From: a virus
Length of the DNA stretch: 22,636 nt
IMG/VR virus record: IMGVR_UViG_3300035661_000347
Span: 1-22,636 of that record
Direction: 5' to 3' (one strand)
The translations under genes were made by a program, and so were the position numbers. Position 1 is the stretch's first letter. Each line of letters begins with the position of its first letter. The notes under the pieces were generated by a model that had not been told where the DNA came from, made no database searches, and saw only the letters and a list, made by a program, of their open reading frames with translations. This document shows positions 1 to 8,296 of the stretch, piece by piece.

Positions 1-507
1 TGGAAGGAATTGCTACAAGCTGAGTGGTCTACAACAGTACCTGGTAAAGATGATACTAGTTGGTCACGTGTAAATACTGTGTATCTAGCTATGGGCTTCT
101 ATTTACCTGGTACTGTATCTATGGCTGCAAAGCATGTCAATTTCTGTATTGATACTTCTGGATCTATTTCAGAAGAGGTTATTGCAGAAGCTGCTAGTGA
201 AGTAGCTTATTTAGCTTCCTCAATGCCTCCAGAGAGTTTAGATGTTATCTGGTGGGATACAGAGTCTCATGTACAATCTATCGATCCTAGCCGTTATAGC
301 TCCATTAAAGAGGACTTAATGCCTATGGGAGGAGGAGGTACTGATCCTACCTGTTTAGATGAATATATGAAAGAAGAAAGTGTTACTGTAATTCTTACAG
401 ATGGCTATTTCTCTAATTACACACCCCCTCAAGATAATACTATCTTCCTAATTATCCCAGGAGGTACGAGTAAATATATCAAGAAGGGGACTATCATTGA
501 AATGTAA
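1..507 (+). CDS. VWA-like domain protein (DUF2201/COG3864 type), 5' end outside the window
   Basis: The frame is open from base 1, so this is the C-terminal part (168 residues visible) of a longer protein; families of this type usually run to about 400 residues. The visible part carries a metal-ion-dependent adhesion site: DTSGS (D51, S53, S55 of the visible frame), a Thr after a Gly-rich turn (GGGGTDP, T114) and a late Asp in LTDG (D134). The stretch before it (tryptophan, then a basic/aromatic region ending in LPG) matches the linker of VWA-like proteins annotated as DUF2201. In N4-like phages such a gene sits beside an AAA+ ATPase gene in the middle region, so an ATPase partner just upstream of the window is expected; this is inference. 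A TTG at base 10 is not a credible start because no ribosome binding site can be seen and the family needs the missing N-terminus. Confidence 0.75.
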   Translation, partial: WKELLQAEWSTTVPGKDDTSWSRVNTVYLAMGFYLPGTVSMAAKHVNFCIDTSGSISEEVIAEAASEVAYLASSMPPESLDVIWWDTESHVQSIDPSRYSSIKEDLMPMGGGGTDPTCLDEYMKEESVTVILTDGYFSNYTPPQDNTIFLIIPGGTSKYIKKGTIIEM

Positions 508-937
508 ACCAAAGATTAAAACATTTGCAGAGCTATATATTGAAACCATACAGCATCTGGATGTTTATGTGAAGTTAGGTGTAATACCTCATGTTGAACT
601 TTATAGTGAATCCAAGAATCGGTATGAACTGCTCATACCTAAGAAGCATGGAGCTGCTATTATGGGGTACGCAGCTGTAGCTATACAAAGATTTAAACAA
701 GTATTTAAAGATGAGTGCTATATAGATAGGTCTATACCTGAATTAGTAGAAGCTTCTATTTTTGGAGCACCTACACCAGATACACCTGTACCAGCACATT
801 TCTTTTTATATCATCATTTTATAACTGTACTGGTATTACTTAATAAACTTAAAACTGTAGCACAAGAGGGTTTAATTAGAACTCAACTTATAGCAGCAGT
901 TAAGGAGTACAATCTTGAAATACAATCAGCAAGTTGA
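497..937 (+). CDS. Conserved phage protein of unknown function
   Basis: I do not recognise this 146-residue protein. It starts at TTG: an AAGGGGA Shine-Dalgarno motif at 484-490 lies 6 bases before it, and the first in-frame ATG comes only after about 55 codons. The start lies inside the end of the VWA gene (11-base overlap), so translation is probably coupled. The sequence is mixed alpha/beta in look, with a basic patch near residues 48-51 (PKKH) and a hydrophobic, His-rich C-terminal half (FLYHHF near 101-106). No signal peptide or clear membrane span. Its position between the VWA gene and other small unknowns suggests a middle-gene accessory role, with nothing firmer. Confidence 0.7.
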   Translation: MKCKPKIKTFAELYIETIQHLDVYVKLGVIPHVELYSESKNRYELLIPKKHGAAIMGYAAVAIQRFKQVFKDECYIDRSIPELVEASIFGAPTPDTPVPAHFFLYHHFITVLVLLNKLKTVAQEGLIRTQLIAAVKEYNLEIQSAS

Positions 938-1283
938 AGAACTCATCGAGTACTTTAAAGTACTAAAAGCTTTAGGGCAACCTGTAGATTTGTATACCTA
1001 TACAGTTCATTATGATCATAGAGTTGTTGCTAATGTTCGTAGAGCACTACTTAAAGATTTTAGCGTGGATAGTGTATGGAAATCTACTCTATTAGAATTT
1101 TTTACTATGTTAGAAAGTTCATTAGGAGATCAAGTTTTTAAATTATATGGCTATTGTTCCTTGTCTACCAAAAACAGTTGGTCTACTATGGAAGAAATAT
1201 CTACATTAAAAATACCTACTAATACTAATACGTTAACTATTGGTATGGTAATCAGTTTACATAAATCAATAACAAGAACCTAA
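915..1283 (+). CDS. Unknown phage protein, TTG start
   Basis: A 122-residue protein of unknown function. As with the gene before it, the start is a TTG, here preceded by a strong TAAGGAG at 901-907 with 7-base spacing, and it overlaps the upstream gene by 23 bases. The first third is rich in Glu, Lys and hydrophobics and is probably helical (residues 5-20); the middle contains YTYTVHYDHR around residues 27-36. No recognisable domain, membrane span or metal site. Two successive overlapping genes with TTG starts imply tight translational coupling and perhaps low expression of both. Confidence 0.65.
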   Translation: MKYNQQVEELIEYFKVLKALGQPVDLYTYTVHYDHRVVANVRRALLKDFSVDSVWKSTLLEFFTMLESSLGDQVFKLYGYCSLSTKNSWSTMEEISTLKIPTNTNTLTIGMVISLHKSITRT

Positions 1284-1294
1284 ATGGAATTAAT

Positions 1295-1564
1295 ATGAAT
1301 AAAGAACAACAAAAAGCTCTACTACAGTTAGAGCAAATTATTGAATTAGAACTCCAAGAAATGCGTAAATTTCTTCCTAGTCGTTTTACAAGATTGCAGA
1401 ATGCTATCAATACTTTACAAGCTACAAGTGCATCTTTAAGTTTAGAAACTGTAGAAGATTTGAGTGATAATGATTATAACGCATTTATTACATCAGCTTT
1501 TTTAGCTACTTTACTGAAAGATCTACCACCTTATGTATCTAATAAGCAAACTGCTCAAGAATAG
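1295..1564 (+). CDS. Small helical protein of unknown function
   Basis: An 89-residue, largely helical protein. The N-terminal half (residues 1-45) has regular hydrophobic spacing with many Gln, Glu and Leu residues, as in a short coiled coil; the C-terminal half is acidic, then ends in a polar tail. No domain is recognised. The start is an ATG with only a weak purine stretch (TGGAA) upstream. It sits 11 bases after the preceding gene and 13 bases before the next, so it is in the same transcription unit. Confidence 0.6.
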   Translation: MNKEQQKALLQLEQIIELELQEMRKFLPSRFTRLQNAINTLQATSASLSLETVEDLSDNDYNAFITSAFLATLLKDLPPYVSNKQTAQE

Positions 1565-1577
1565 TTGAGGTATTAAT

Positions 1578-1967
1578 ATGGGATATTACACAGATGTAGT
1601 ATTAGATGTGTACTCAGTAGCTAAAACTGATGAAGAAAAGGAAGCTGTAGCTACTACTATTGCATTGACACTAAAAGACGTGATAGATAAGTTTATAATT
1701 AAGTTAGAAAGTAATAGCTTGAATGTAAATCTAGATCTATCTTTAGAAAGTGAATCGATACTCTATTATTCAGAGTGTATTAAGTACTATTGGATTGAAG
1801 AAAATGTAAATACCTTAGTCACTAAACTTGAAGAATTATGTGAATTAGGTATACAAGTAGCTTACGAATTGATTACTTTAGGTGAAGATTATTCCGATAT
1901 TACTTCAGCATCTAGTAGTAATGCTGAACATCGTTGGTATATATCACGGAATATTGAGCGTTACTAA
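1578..1967 (+). CDS. Conserved phage protein beginning MGYYTD, unknown function
   Basis: A 129-residue acidic protein. The opening MGYYTDVVLDV resembles a group of small uncharacterised phage proteins that begin MGYYT followed by a beta strand; I recall the pattern but no function. After that come alternating helices and strands, with a Tyr-rich stretch (ECIKYYWIEE near residues 72-81). The start is preceded by TTGAGGT at 1564-1570, a usable ribosome binding site with 7-base spacing. No membrane segments or cysteine pairs. Confidence 0.65.
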   Translation: MGYYTDVVLDVYSVAKTDEEKEAVATTIALTLKDVIDKFIIKLESNSLNVNLDLSLESESILYYSECIKYYWIEENVNTLVTKLEELCELGIQVAYELITLGEDYSDITSASSSNAEHRWYISRNIERY

Positions 1968-1968
1968 T

Positions 1969-2169
1969 ATGGAACGAAAACATGTGTATGAAATGGATGT
2001 TCATAAATACATCATTACTAAACCTAAACCAGTAATCAAACCTTATACATTCAATTCTAACAGATCATTACGTTACTGTGAGTCTTGTAAATCACACCAA
2101 CCTAAGACTAGTAATAAGATGGTTAAAGGATGGAAATGTACTAACTGTAGGAAAAAGGAGGTAAATTAA
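1969..2169 (+). CDS. Small zinc-ribbon protein
   Basis: A 66-residue basic protein starting at the ATG one base after the upstream stop. The same frame is open further back to 1882, but that extension would lie entirely inside the neighbouring gene, so the ATG at 1969 is preferred. The C-terminal half has two CxxC knuckles, CESC near residues 41-44 and CTNC near 57-60, separated by about 12 residues, which is the layout of a minimal zinc ribbon. The N-terminal half is Lys/Pro-rich (KPKPVIKP), likely unfolded. Such small ribbons often bind nucleic acid or RNA polymerase; that role is inference here. Confidence 0.6.
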   Translation: MERKHVYEMDVHKYIITKPKPVIKPYTFNSNRSLRYCESCKSHQPKTSNKMVKGWKCTNCRKKEVN

Positions 2170-2307
2170 GTGTATAGGTCAACTAGAACAACTCTTAAAC
2201 AGAAAATAGTTAACTTAGAAAATCAACTAAAACAAACTGCACTTCATAATAGAATTACAGTCACACTAGCACTGGTAATTGGTTTTATTTTAGGAAAATT
2301 TTCTTAA
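2170..2307 (+). CDS. Very small membrane protein (45 aa, GTG start)
   Basis: A 45-codon gene starting with GTG immediately after the zinc-ribbon gene's stop codon. A near-perfect AAGGAGG at 2155-2161 lies 8 bases upstream, the best ribosome binding site in this part of the window, which argues that the gene is real despite its size. The product has a basic, polar, helix-forming N-terminal segment (about residues 2-30, with heptad-like Leu/Ile spacing at KQKIVNLENQLKQT) followed by one C-terminal membrane span (VTLALVIGFILG). It would be tail-anchored with its N-terminus in the cytoplasm. Function unknown; a membrane-bound inhibitor or host-takeover peptide is one possibility. Confidence 0.55.
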   Translation: MYRSTRTTLKQKIVNLENQLKQTALHNRITVTLALVIGFILGKFS

Positions 2308-2353
2308 ACAATTTATAGTGTTTTTAAATAAATCTTAATGAAAGGAATTAACC

Positions 2354-3115
2354 ATGCATTTTTTAAATTTATCTACATTTGAAGATGGTTTAAACATTCA
2401 TAATAATTTTGTCATGCAACGTATCCATGCATCTGAAATGGATTACACAACAAATACTGTAAAAAATTACTGTGTATCTAGATACTGCGAAAATGACGGA
2501 TCAATTAAACAATATCGTAATGATAAGTTAGTATCAATTTCTACACGTAATTCTTATACATTAGTTAAGAACTCTTATCCAGGCAGTATAAATTATATTT
2601 TTACTCCAAATGGATTTTTCTATAACGATAAATTTAAAACTGAAAGTGTCATTGTACTTTCGTATAAAGATCCTATTGACAGAAAAACCATAGTAGAAAA
2701 AACATATCTTGCTGAGAATCTAAAACTTGGAGATATGACTTGGGATGCTTCAGGAAATCTTCTAACTCCTGTAGTATCTAAATGGACACATTCTATTATT
2801 AATCTTAAATATGTGAATGCTTGGATTAAAAACAATATCCAAGAATTGGTACATATGCGAAATAATAATAAAAAATTGAATAACAATTTGAGTAATGTAA
2901 ATACAGTTGCTTATGTTACAGATGTATCTAGTTATCTTAGCAATAATGCTACAGAAGTAGTATTTGAAAGATTATTGAACACAGCAAATTTTAAAGAGCT
3001 TATAGCAAGCTATTTAAGCTACATAAATGATGAGAATGCTTATATTCATACGTACTTTGATACATACGAAGAACTCGAACAGTATAAATCCAGCAGACTA
3101 GGAAAAAAGAAATGA
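2354..3115 (+). CDS. Unknown phage protein, 253 aa
   Basis: I do not recognise a family. The start ATG has AAAGGAA at 2340-2346 upstream. The first 140 residues are rich in Asn, Tyr, Ser and Thr and look beta-rich (for example the stretch around TPNGFFYND near residue 83); from about residue 150 onward it becomes helical, with an Asn/Lys-rich linker (NNNKKLNNNL) at about 170-179 and an acidic Tyr-rich C-terminal tail ending in GKKK. A 46-base gap precedes it, the largest in this gene cluster, so it may have its own promoter. Its stop overlaps the ThyX start by 4 bases (ATGA). Confidence 0.7.
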   Translation: MHFLNLSTFEDGLNIHNNFVMQRIHASEMDYTTNTVKNYCVSRYCENDGSIKQYRNDKLVSISTRNSYTLVKNSYPGSINYIFTPNGFFYNDKFKTESVIVLSYKDPIDRKTIVEKTYLAENLKLGDMTWDASGNLLTPVVSKWTHSIINLKYVNAWIKNNIQELVHMRNNNKKLNNNLSNVNTVAYVTDVSSYLSNNATEVVFERLLNTANFKELIASYLSYINDENAYIHTYFDTYEELEQYKSSRLGKKK

Positions 3116-4101
3116 AAGTAGAATTACTTGAAAATACACAGGATGATACATTTATCGCAAATGTAGCTAGAGTTAGCTTTGATAAATGGAGTACAGAACC
3201 TCAAGAACGAGATGCAGGATTAATTAAGTATCTTGCTACTCATAAGCATATTAGTCCGTTTTTCCATGTAAGATTTACATTCGTACTCGAAAAAGATGAT
3301 ATCGACTTTAAATCTATTACAGATCCAACTCTATTAAGAGGATCTGTATGGGATTACTATGAATCAGAACAGAAGTTACTATTTCGTACTTCTTACTATG
3401 GATGGATTCGTTTAATTAGTTCAGGACACCTAAGTACTTTTGCAAGTAATAGTATTACTAAGTTACTCTTAGGTAAATCTAAACTAAAGTATTCAAATGA
3501 AGCTTATAACTTAACAGATAATCCTAATTTACCTTTAGAAATACAGCAAGGAATTGTAGCGAAGATTATAGATTGCAATTCTGCTTATCACTTTCCTTTA
3601 ACAGCTGAAATGGTAGATGTAAGCTTACGTATTACATGTGCTATTCCTGTAGCTAGACAGCTATTTACACATCGTATGTTTGATACTAATGAGATCAGTC
3701 GTAGGTATGTATCTGCTAGTCCTACAGTACACCTATTTGAAGAACTACGAGCTAAACCAGAAGGTAGTATTAAACAAGGTAGTACTGGAGTTCATCCTAA
3801 TAGTACTATGTGGAATAATGCTATGAAATACCATTACAAAGAGAATTTGGCTTTATATGACAATATGATTGCTGATGGTATAGCACCTGAGCAAGCCAGA
3901 TTCGCATTACCGCAAGCTATGGAAACTAGTATTATCTTTACTGGATCTATTGCTTCTTGGGCTAAGTTAGTACTTAATCGCACAGATTTACATGCTCAAC
4001 TTGAGATCCAAGATGTAGCTAAAAATATCCATCAAATTCTTAGTACTAATTCACAATATGCTGAACTGTATTTAAATGAAATTGATTTTACTAATATTTA
4101 A
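3112..4101 (+). CDS. thyX: Flavin-dependent thymidylate synthase ThyX
   Basis: Makes dTMP from dUMP using methylene-tetrahydrofolate, NADPH and FAD. Seen in the sequence: the early ARVSF segment (residues 19-23), HKHISPFFH (44-52), the ThyX signature FTHRMFDTNEISRRYV (185-200, equivalent to RHRx7S with Thr for the first Arg), and the C-terminal EQARFALP (260-267) and RTDLHAQLEI (290-299) motifs that line the flavin and dUMP sites. At 329 residues it is about 100 longer than typical ThyX (about 220-230); the extra length lies mostly between HKHISPF and the signature, about residues 62-165. It overlaps the preceding gene by 4 bases and leads a nucleotide-metabolism operon with RNR, so it supplies dTMP for an AT-rich genome. 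Confidence 0.93.
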   Translation: MKVELLENTQDDTFIANVARVSFDKWSTEPQERDAGLIKYLATHKHISPFFHVRFTFVLEKDDIDFKSITDPTLLRGSVWDYYESEQKLLFRTSYYGWIRLISSGHLSTFASNSITKLLLGKSKLKYSNEAYNLTDNPNLPLEIQQGIVAKIIDCNSAYHFPLTAEMVDVSLRITCAIPVARQLFTHRMFDTNEISRRYVSASPTVHLFEELRAKPEGSIKQGSTGVHPNSTMWNNAMKYHYKENLALYDNMIADGIAPEQARFALPQAMETSIIFTGSIASWAKLVLNRTDLHAQLEIQDVAKNIHQILSTNSQYAELYLNEIDFTNI

Positions 4102-4113
4102 AGGATACTAATT

Positions 4114-4734
4114 ATGTCATCTGAAACAAAATTAACAGATATTGCAGAATTTTTATACAAGCCTTACGTAAATGATATTGATACTTTTCTACGAATTACA
4201 GGTATGTACAATAATATTGAAGAATCCTTACAAAACCAAAATAAACAATTTGATGAAGAAGTTGAAGAGCTATATCAAGCTGTTTTGGCTAAAAATCCTA
4301 TTGAGGTTTTAGATGGTATTGGTGATTGCCTATTTGTGTATGCTTCAATTATCCTATTGAGAATCAAGCTGCAATATGAAGATACTCCTAGTAAAACTTT
4401 CTTTACTTTTCAGGGTCTTATTTCTTTGATTGGGCCTACACAAGAAGCAGCCAGTTACTGTCTAGATGCAGTAGTTAAATCAAATTTAAGTAAGTTTGAT
4501 GAAAATGAATATGAAGCATCTAATACTGTAGCTCACTATGCAACTCTAAATGTTGAAACAGAAGCATTATTCGATGCAGAATCTAACCTATGGTATGTCA
4601 AGGTACTTGAAGATTGTACGGATATTAATGGTAAAACTTATCATAAAGGTAAGATTCTCAAATCTGTAATTAATTATCGTGAACCTGCCTTTAGTCTTGC
4701 TTTAAAGGACCCAAAAGATGACAACTGCGCTTAA
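4114..4734 (+). CDS. MazG-like / PRA-PH-like NTP pyrophosphohydrolase
   Basis: An all-alpha NTP pyrophosphohydrolase of the MazG/HisE type found in many phages. The metal-binding motif is visible: EEVEE at residues 48-52 followed by ExxDxxxD at E64, D67 and D71. The second half contains VVKSNLSKF (about 121-129) and a GKILKS segment near 182, which are typical of phage MazG-like proteins. These enzymes hydrolyse (d)NTPs to monophosphates and pyrophosphate; some are thought to lower unwanted nucleotides or alarmone levels. It sits between ThyX and the RNR genes, which favours nucleotide-pool control. Its last 17 bases overlap the next gene. The exact substrate cannot be read from sequence. Confidence 0.85.
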   Translation: MSSETKLTDIAEFLYKPYVNDIDTFLRITGMYNNIEESLQNQNKQFDEEVEELYQAVLAKNPIEVLDGIGDCLFVYASIILLRIKLQYEDTPSKTFFTFQGLISLIGPTQEAASYCLDAVVKSNLSKFDENEYEASNTVAHYATLNVETEALFDAESNLWYVKVLEDCTDINGKTYHKGKILKSVINYREPAFSLALKDPKDDNCA

Positions 4735-4969
4735 TAGTCAAGTAGGTGGAGATCACTACAAAAATCTAGCTATTCAACCTGTAGAGTATATTACTGCTAA
4801 CAATATTCCTTATATTGAGGGAAATGTTATTAAGTATATTACTCGATGGCGTAGTAAAAACGGTATACAGGATCTACAAAAAGTAATTCACTATGTACAA
4901 CTATTAATCGAGTTAGAACAAACTAGAGCTTCTAATTTACAGAAATACAATGCAGATGAGTGGGTATGA
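4718..4969 (+). CDS. DUF3310 family protein
   Basis: An 83-residue protein matching DUF3310 almost end to end. The hallmark features are VGGDHYKNLAIQPVEYI (about residues 8-24), then EGNVIKYITRWRSKNG (about 34-49) and DLQKVIHYVQLLIE (52-65). The family is widespread in phages, often next to nucleotide-metabolism or replication genes, and its biochemical role is not settled; some entries carry a nucleotide-kinase-like label that I would not rely on. It overlaps the MazG-like gene by 17 bases and its stop codon overlaps the nrdB start, so it is embedded in the dNTP operon. Confidence 0.88.
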   Translation: MTTALNSQVGGDHYKNLAIQPVEYITANNIPYIEGNVIKYITRWRSKNGIQDLQKVIHYVQLLIELEQTRASNLQKYNADEWV

Positions 4970-6054
4970 TGAGTGTATTTAAACCAACAGAAACATCACA
5001 CCTAGAGCAGCCAATGTTTCTAGGTGAAGGAGTAGATGTAGCTCGCTATGATGCTATGAAATATCCTTGGATTGATAAGTTTACAGAGCGTCAATTAAGC
5101 TTTTTCTGGAGACCAGAAGAGATTGATCTGACTAAAGATAAACACGACTTTAATAAGCTTACAGAAGCTGAACAGCATATGTTTACTAGTAATCTTAAAT
5201 ACCAGATCCTCTTAGATTCGGTACAAGGTCGTAGTCCTAATCTAGCATTTCTACCTATCGTTAGTCTGCCTGAATTAGAGACTTGGATTGAAACATGGGC
5301 ATTTAGCGAAACTATCCATAGTAGAAGTTATACTCACATTATTCGTAATGTGTACCCTAACCCTACTGAGGTACTTGATGAAATTACATCTATTAGTGAA
5401 ATTTTAGAAAGAGCTGCTAGTGTTGGTAAGGAGTATGACTTACTGATCCAGATGAATACAACACCTGGCATTATGAAACTAAAACAGATGACTCAGATAT
5501 ACAGAACTTTGTTTAGTGTGTATGCACTTGAATCGGTTAGATTCTATGTATCATTTGCTTGTTCATTTAGTTTTAATGAACGTTCATTAATGGAAGGTAA
5601 CTCTAAGATTATCACTCTTATTGCTAGGGATGAAAGTCTTCATATGAGTGCAGTTCAGAATATCATTACAACACTTGCAAATGGCTCTGAAGGAGAGTTA
5701 TGGACTAGGACAGTAAATGCTAACTCTGCTTGGATTAGAGCAACTATGGACGCTATAATTGAGCAAGAGACTGCTTGGGCAGAGTACTTATTTAGTAAGG
5801 GTCCAGTTTTAGGTCTTAATGCAGAAATTCTCACACAGTACATCCGTTACATAGCTGACATTCGTATGAAAGCTATTGGGGTAGTTACAAACTATTCTGG
5901 AGATAAGAAAAAGAATCCAATCCCTTGGATTAACAAATACTTAAATTCAGATACAGTGCAAGTAGCTCCTCAAGAGACAGAAATTAGCTCTTACCTTACA
6001 GGTGCGGTTGATAGTACAATCGACAGCTCTTTATTTGGAGGTATGAGTTTGTGA
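4969..6054 (+). CDS. nrdB: Ribonucleotide reductase class Ia, beta subunit (NrdB)
   Basis: The radical-carrying small subunit that pairs with NrdA to reduce ribonucleoside diphosphates. Counting from MSVF, the di-iron ligands are D83, E114, H117, E188, E222 and H225, and the radical tyrosine is Y121 in ETIHSRSYTH; the neighbouring ETWIETWAF and LIARDESLH segments are close to E. coli NrdB. The C-terminal tail (ISSYLTG then an acidic linker) would dock on NrdA. The start is probably the ATG at 4969, which overlaps the DUF3310 stop as TGATG; ATG 4966 and GTG 4960 are also in frame. At 361 residues it has full length. nrdB precedes nrdA, the reverse of the usual cellular order. Its stop overlaps the nrdA start. 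Confidence 0.96.
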   Translation: MSVFKPTETSHLEQPMFLGEGVDVARYDAMKYPWIDKFTERQLSFFWRPEEIDLTKDKHDFNKLTEAEQHMFTSNLKYQILLDSVQGRSPNLAFLPIVSLPELETWIETWAFSETIHSRSYTHIIRNVYPNPTEVLDEITSISEILERAASVGKEYDLLIQMNTTPGIMKLKQMTQIYRTLFSVYALESVRFYVSFACSFSFNERSLMEGNSKIITLIARDESLHMSAVQNIITTLANGSEGELWTRTVNANSAWIRATMDAIIEQETAWAEYLFSKGPVLGLNAEILTQYIRYIADIRMKAIGVVTNYSGDKKKNPIPWINKYLNSDTVQVAPQETEISSYLTGAVDSTIDSSLFGGMSL

Positions 6055-8285
6055 TAATTAATGTAGTAAAAAGAAATGGCGAATCAGAGCCATTAGATAT
6101 CAAGAAGATTGAAAATGTACTTTCATGGGCAGCTGAAGGATTAGATGTATCTGTATCCGAAGTTGCTCTAAAAGCACATATTCAGTTAACTGATGGTATC
6201 AGTACTGATACTATTCATGAGCTATTGATTAAATCAGCTGCTGATTTGATTAGTGCTCAAGAACCTGACTATCAGTATATGGCAGCTAAGCTTGCTATGA
6301 TGGCTTTAAGAAAGCGTGTACATAACAGTAATAATCCAGCTTACTTCACTGATGTAGTTAAGTCTAACGTAGTACTAGGTAAGTATGATCCAGAAGTGTT
6401 GGAACTGTATTCTACAGATGAGCTTAATGAGTTAGCTGATCATATTGATTATGATCGTGATTACTTATTTAGCTATGCTGCAACAATTCAACTACTTACT
6501 AAGTATTTGGTACAAGATCGTGTTACAGGTCAACATTATGAGACTCCTCAAGCAGCTTATATGATGATTGCTGCAACACTATTTGGAAGATACCCTAGAG
6601 CTTCTAGAATGTTCTTTGTTAAAGCTTTCTATGATGCAGTATCACTTCACAAGATCAGCTTACCTACACCTATTATGGGGGGTGTAAGAACTCCTACACG
6701 TCAATTCAGTTCATGTGTCTTAATTGAATCAGATGATTCTCTGAAGTCAATTAATGCTACAGCAGCAGCAGTTATTAACTATATCTCTCAAAAGGCAGGT
6801 ATTGGTCTTAACGTAGGACGTATTCGTACTGAAGGTTCTAAGATTCGTAATGGGGATGCTAGGCATACTGGTGTAATTCCATTTATGAAACACTTCCATT
6901 CAGCTGTTAAAAGCTGCTCACAGGGAGCTATTCGTGGGGGTAGTGCTACTATGTTCTACCCATTATGGCGATTAGATATCATGGATCTGTTAGTTCTTAA
7001 AAATAACAGAGGTACTGAAGAAACTCGTATTCGAGGTAGTGATTATGGCGTACAACTAAATAAACTTATGTATCAACGTTTGTTAACAAATGGGGTCATT
7101 ACTCTATTCAGTCCTAGTGATGTACCTGGATTGTATGATGCTTTCTTCCAAGACCAAGAAGAATTTGAACGTCTATATGTGCAATATGAGAACGATAGTT
7201 CTATTCGTAAGGATGTAGTTAAAGCTTCAACTTTATTTGCTACTCTTATGCAAGAACGTGCTCAGACAGGACGTATCTACATTCAGAACGTAGATCACTG
7301 TAATACTAATAGTGCATTTATTGCTCAAGTAGATCCAATTAGACAATCTAATCTGTGTATGGAAATTACTCTTCCTACTAAACCAATGGGTACAGAAGAT
7401 GAAGAGATTGCTTTATGTACATTAGCAGCTATTAATTTAGGTGCTATTGATGGATTGTATGAATTAGAACACTTATCTGACTTATTGGTTAGAGGTTTAG
7501 ACGCACTGCTAGACTATCAAGATTATCCTGAAGAAGCAGCTTTAAAAGCTAAATCTCGTAGATCACTTGGTATTGGTGTAACTAACTTTGCTTACTATTT
7601 AGCGAAGAATGGTGTTTACTATTCAAACGGTTCTGCTAATAATTTAGTTCATAGAACTATGGAAGCACTTCAGTATTATCTTCTGAAAGCTAGTAATACA
7701 TTAGCTTTTGAAATAGGTGCTTGTGAATACTATTCAAATACATCATACTCAAAAGGTATTTTACCTATTGATCGTTACAAGAAAGATGTAGATACTATTC
7801 ATACACAGGAACTGTTATTAGATTGGGATATGCTACGTAGAAATATTGCAGCCTATGGATTGCGTAACTCTACTGTAACTGCTCAGATGCCTTGTGAAAC
7901 TAGTTCTGCAGTAACTAACTCAACTAATGGTATAGAACCTCCTAGAGGTCTTGTATCTATTAAAGCGAGTAAATCTGGTACGTATAACCAAGTAGTTCCA
8001 GATGTAGATAGTGTTAACTATGAGTTACTATGGGATATTCCTGACAATACAGGCTATATGGAGATTGTTGCTATTATGCAGAAATTTATCGATCAATCGA
8101 TATCTACTAATACTAACTATGATCCGATGCGGTTTGAAGGTGAAAAAGTTCCCATGAACATTTTAATTCGTGATTTAATTACCGCTTACAAGCTAGGCAT
8201 CAAAACTCTCTATTACCATAACACTCGTGATGGTAATAACCAAGACAGTGATGATGGCTGTGCTGGTGGAGCATGTAAGCTGTAA
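6051..8285 (+). CDS. nrdA: Ribonucleotide reductase class Ia, alpha subunit (NrdA)
   Basis: The catalytic large subunit, 744 residues, close in length and sequence to E. coli NrdA (761). An N-terminal ATP-cone (residues 5-90, starting VKRNG) implies dATP/ATP activity control. Active-site residues are all present: C222 (FSSCVLIE) and C456 (ALCTL) as the redox pair, N434, C436 and E438 in SNLCME, Y721-Y722 for radical transfer, and the C-terminal shuttle cysteines C737 and C742 (GCAGGACKL). No thioredoxin or glutaredoxin gene is seen here, so a host reductant may be used. The start is GTG with GGAGGT at 6037-6042, 8 bases away, overlapping the nrdB stop (GTGA). It ends the dNTP operon; a non-coding repeat region follows. 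Confidence 0.97.
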   Translation: MIINVVKRNGESEPLDIKKIENVLSWAAEGLDVSVSEVALKAHIQLTDGISTDTIHELLIKSAADLISAQEPDYQYMAAKLAMMALRKRVHNSNNPAYFTDVVKSNVVLGKYDPEVLELYSTDELNELADHIDYDRDYLFSYAATIQLLTKYLVQDRVTGQHYETPQAAYMMIAATLFGRYPRASRMFFVKAFYDAVSLHKISLPTPIMGGVRTPTRQFSSCVLIESDDSLKSINATAAAVINYISQKAGIGLNVGRIRTEGSKIRNGDARHTGVIPFMKHFHSAVKSCSQGAIRGGSATMFYPLWRLDIMDLLVLKNNRGTEETRIRGSDYGVQLNKLMYQRLLTNGVITLFSPSDVPGLYDAFFQDQEEFERLYVQYENDSSIRKDVVKASTLFATLMQERAQTGRIYIQNVDHCNTNSAFIAQVDPIRQSNLCMEITLPTKPMGTEDEEIALCTLAAINLGAIDGLYELEHLSDLLVRGLDALLDYQDYPEEAALKAKSRRSLGIGVTNFAYYLAKNGVYYSNGSANNLVHRTMEALQYYLLKASNTLAFEIGACEYYSNTSYSKGILPIDRYKKDVDTIHTQELLLDWDMLRRNIAAYGLRNSTVTAQMPCETSSAVTNSTNGIEPPRGLVSIKASKSGTYNQVVPDVDSVNYELLWDIPDNTGYMEIVAIMQKFIDQSISTNTNYDPMRFEGEKVPMNILIRDLITAYKLGIKTLYYHNTRDGNNQDSDDGCAGGACKL

Positions 8286-8296
8286 TCCTTTAGTAC

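Noticed and set aside
1882-1968. In-frame upstream extension of the zinc-ribbon gene
   Set aside because: It would lie wholly inside the neighbouring 129-residue gene in another frame, and the ATG at 1969 directly follows that gene's stop.
2620-2886. Minus-strand open frame opposite the 253-residue unknown gene
   Set aside because: Lies entirely opposite a better supported rightward gene, has no ribosome binding site and composition typical of an antisense shadow.
5655-5843. Minus-strand open frame inside nrdB
   Set aside because: It is the reverse frame of a highly conserved NrdB segment.
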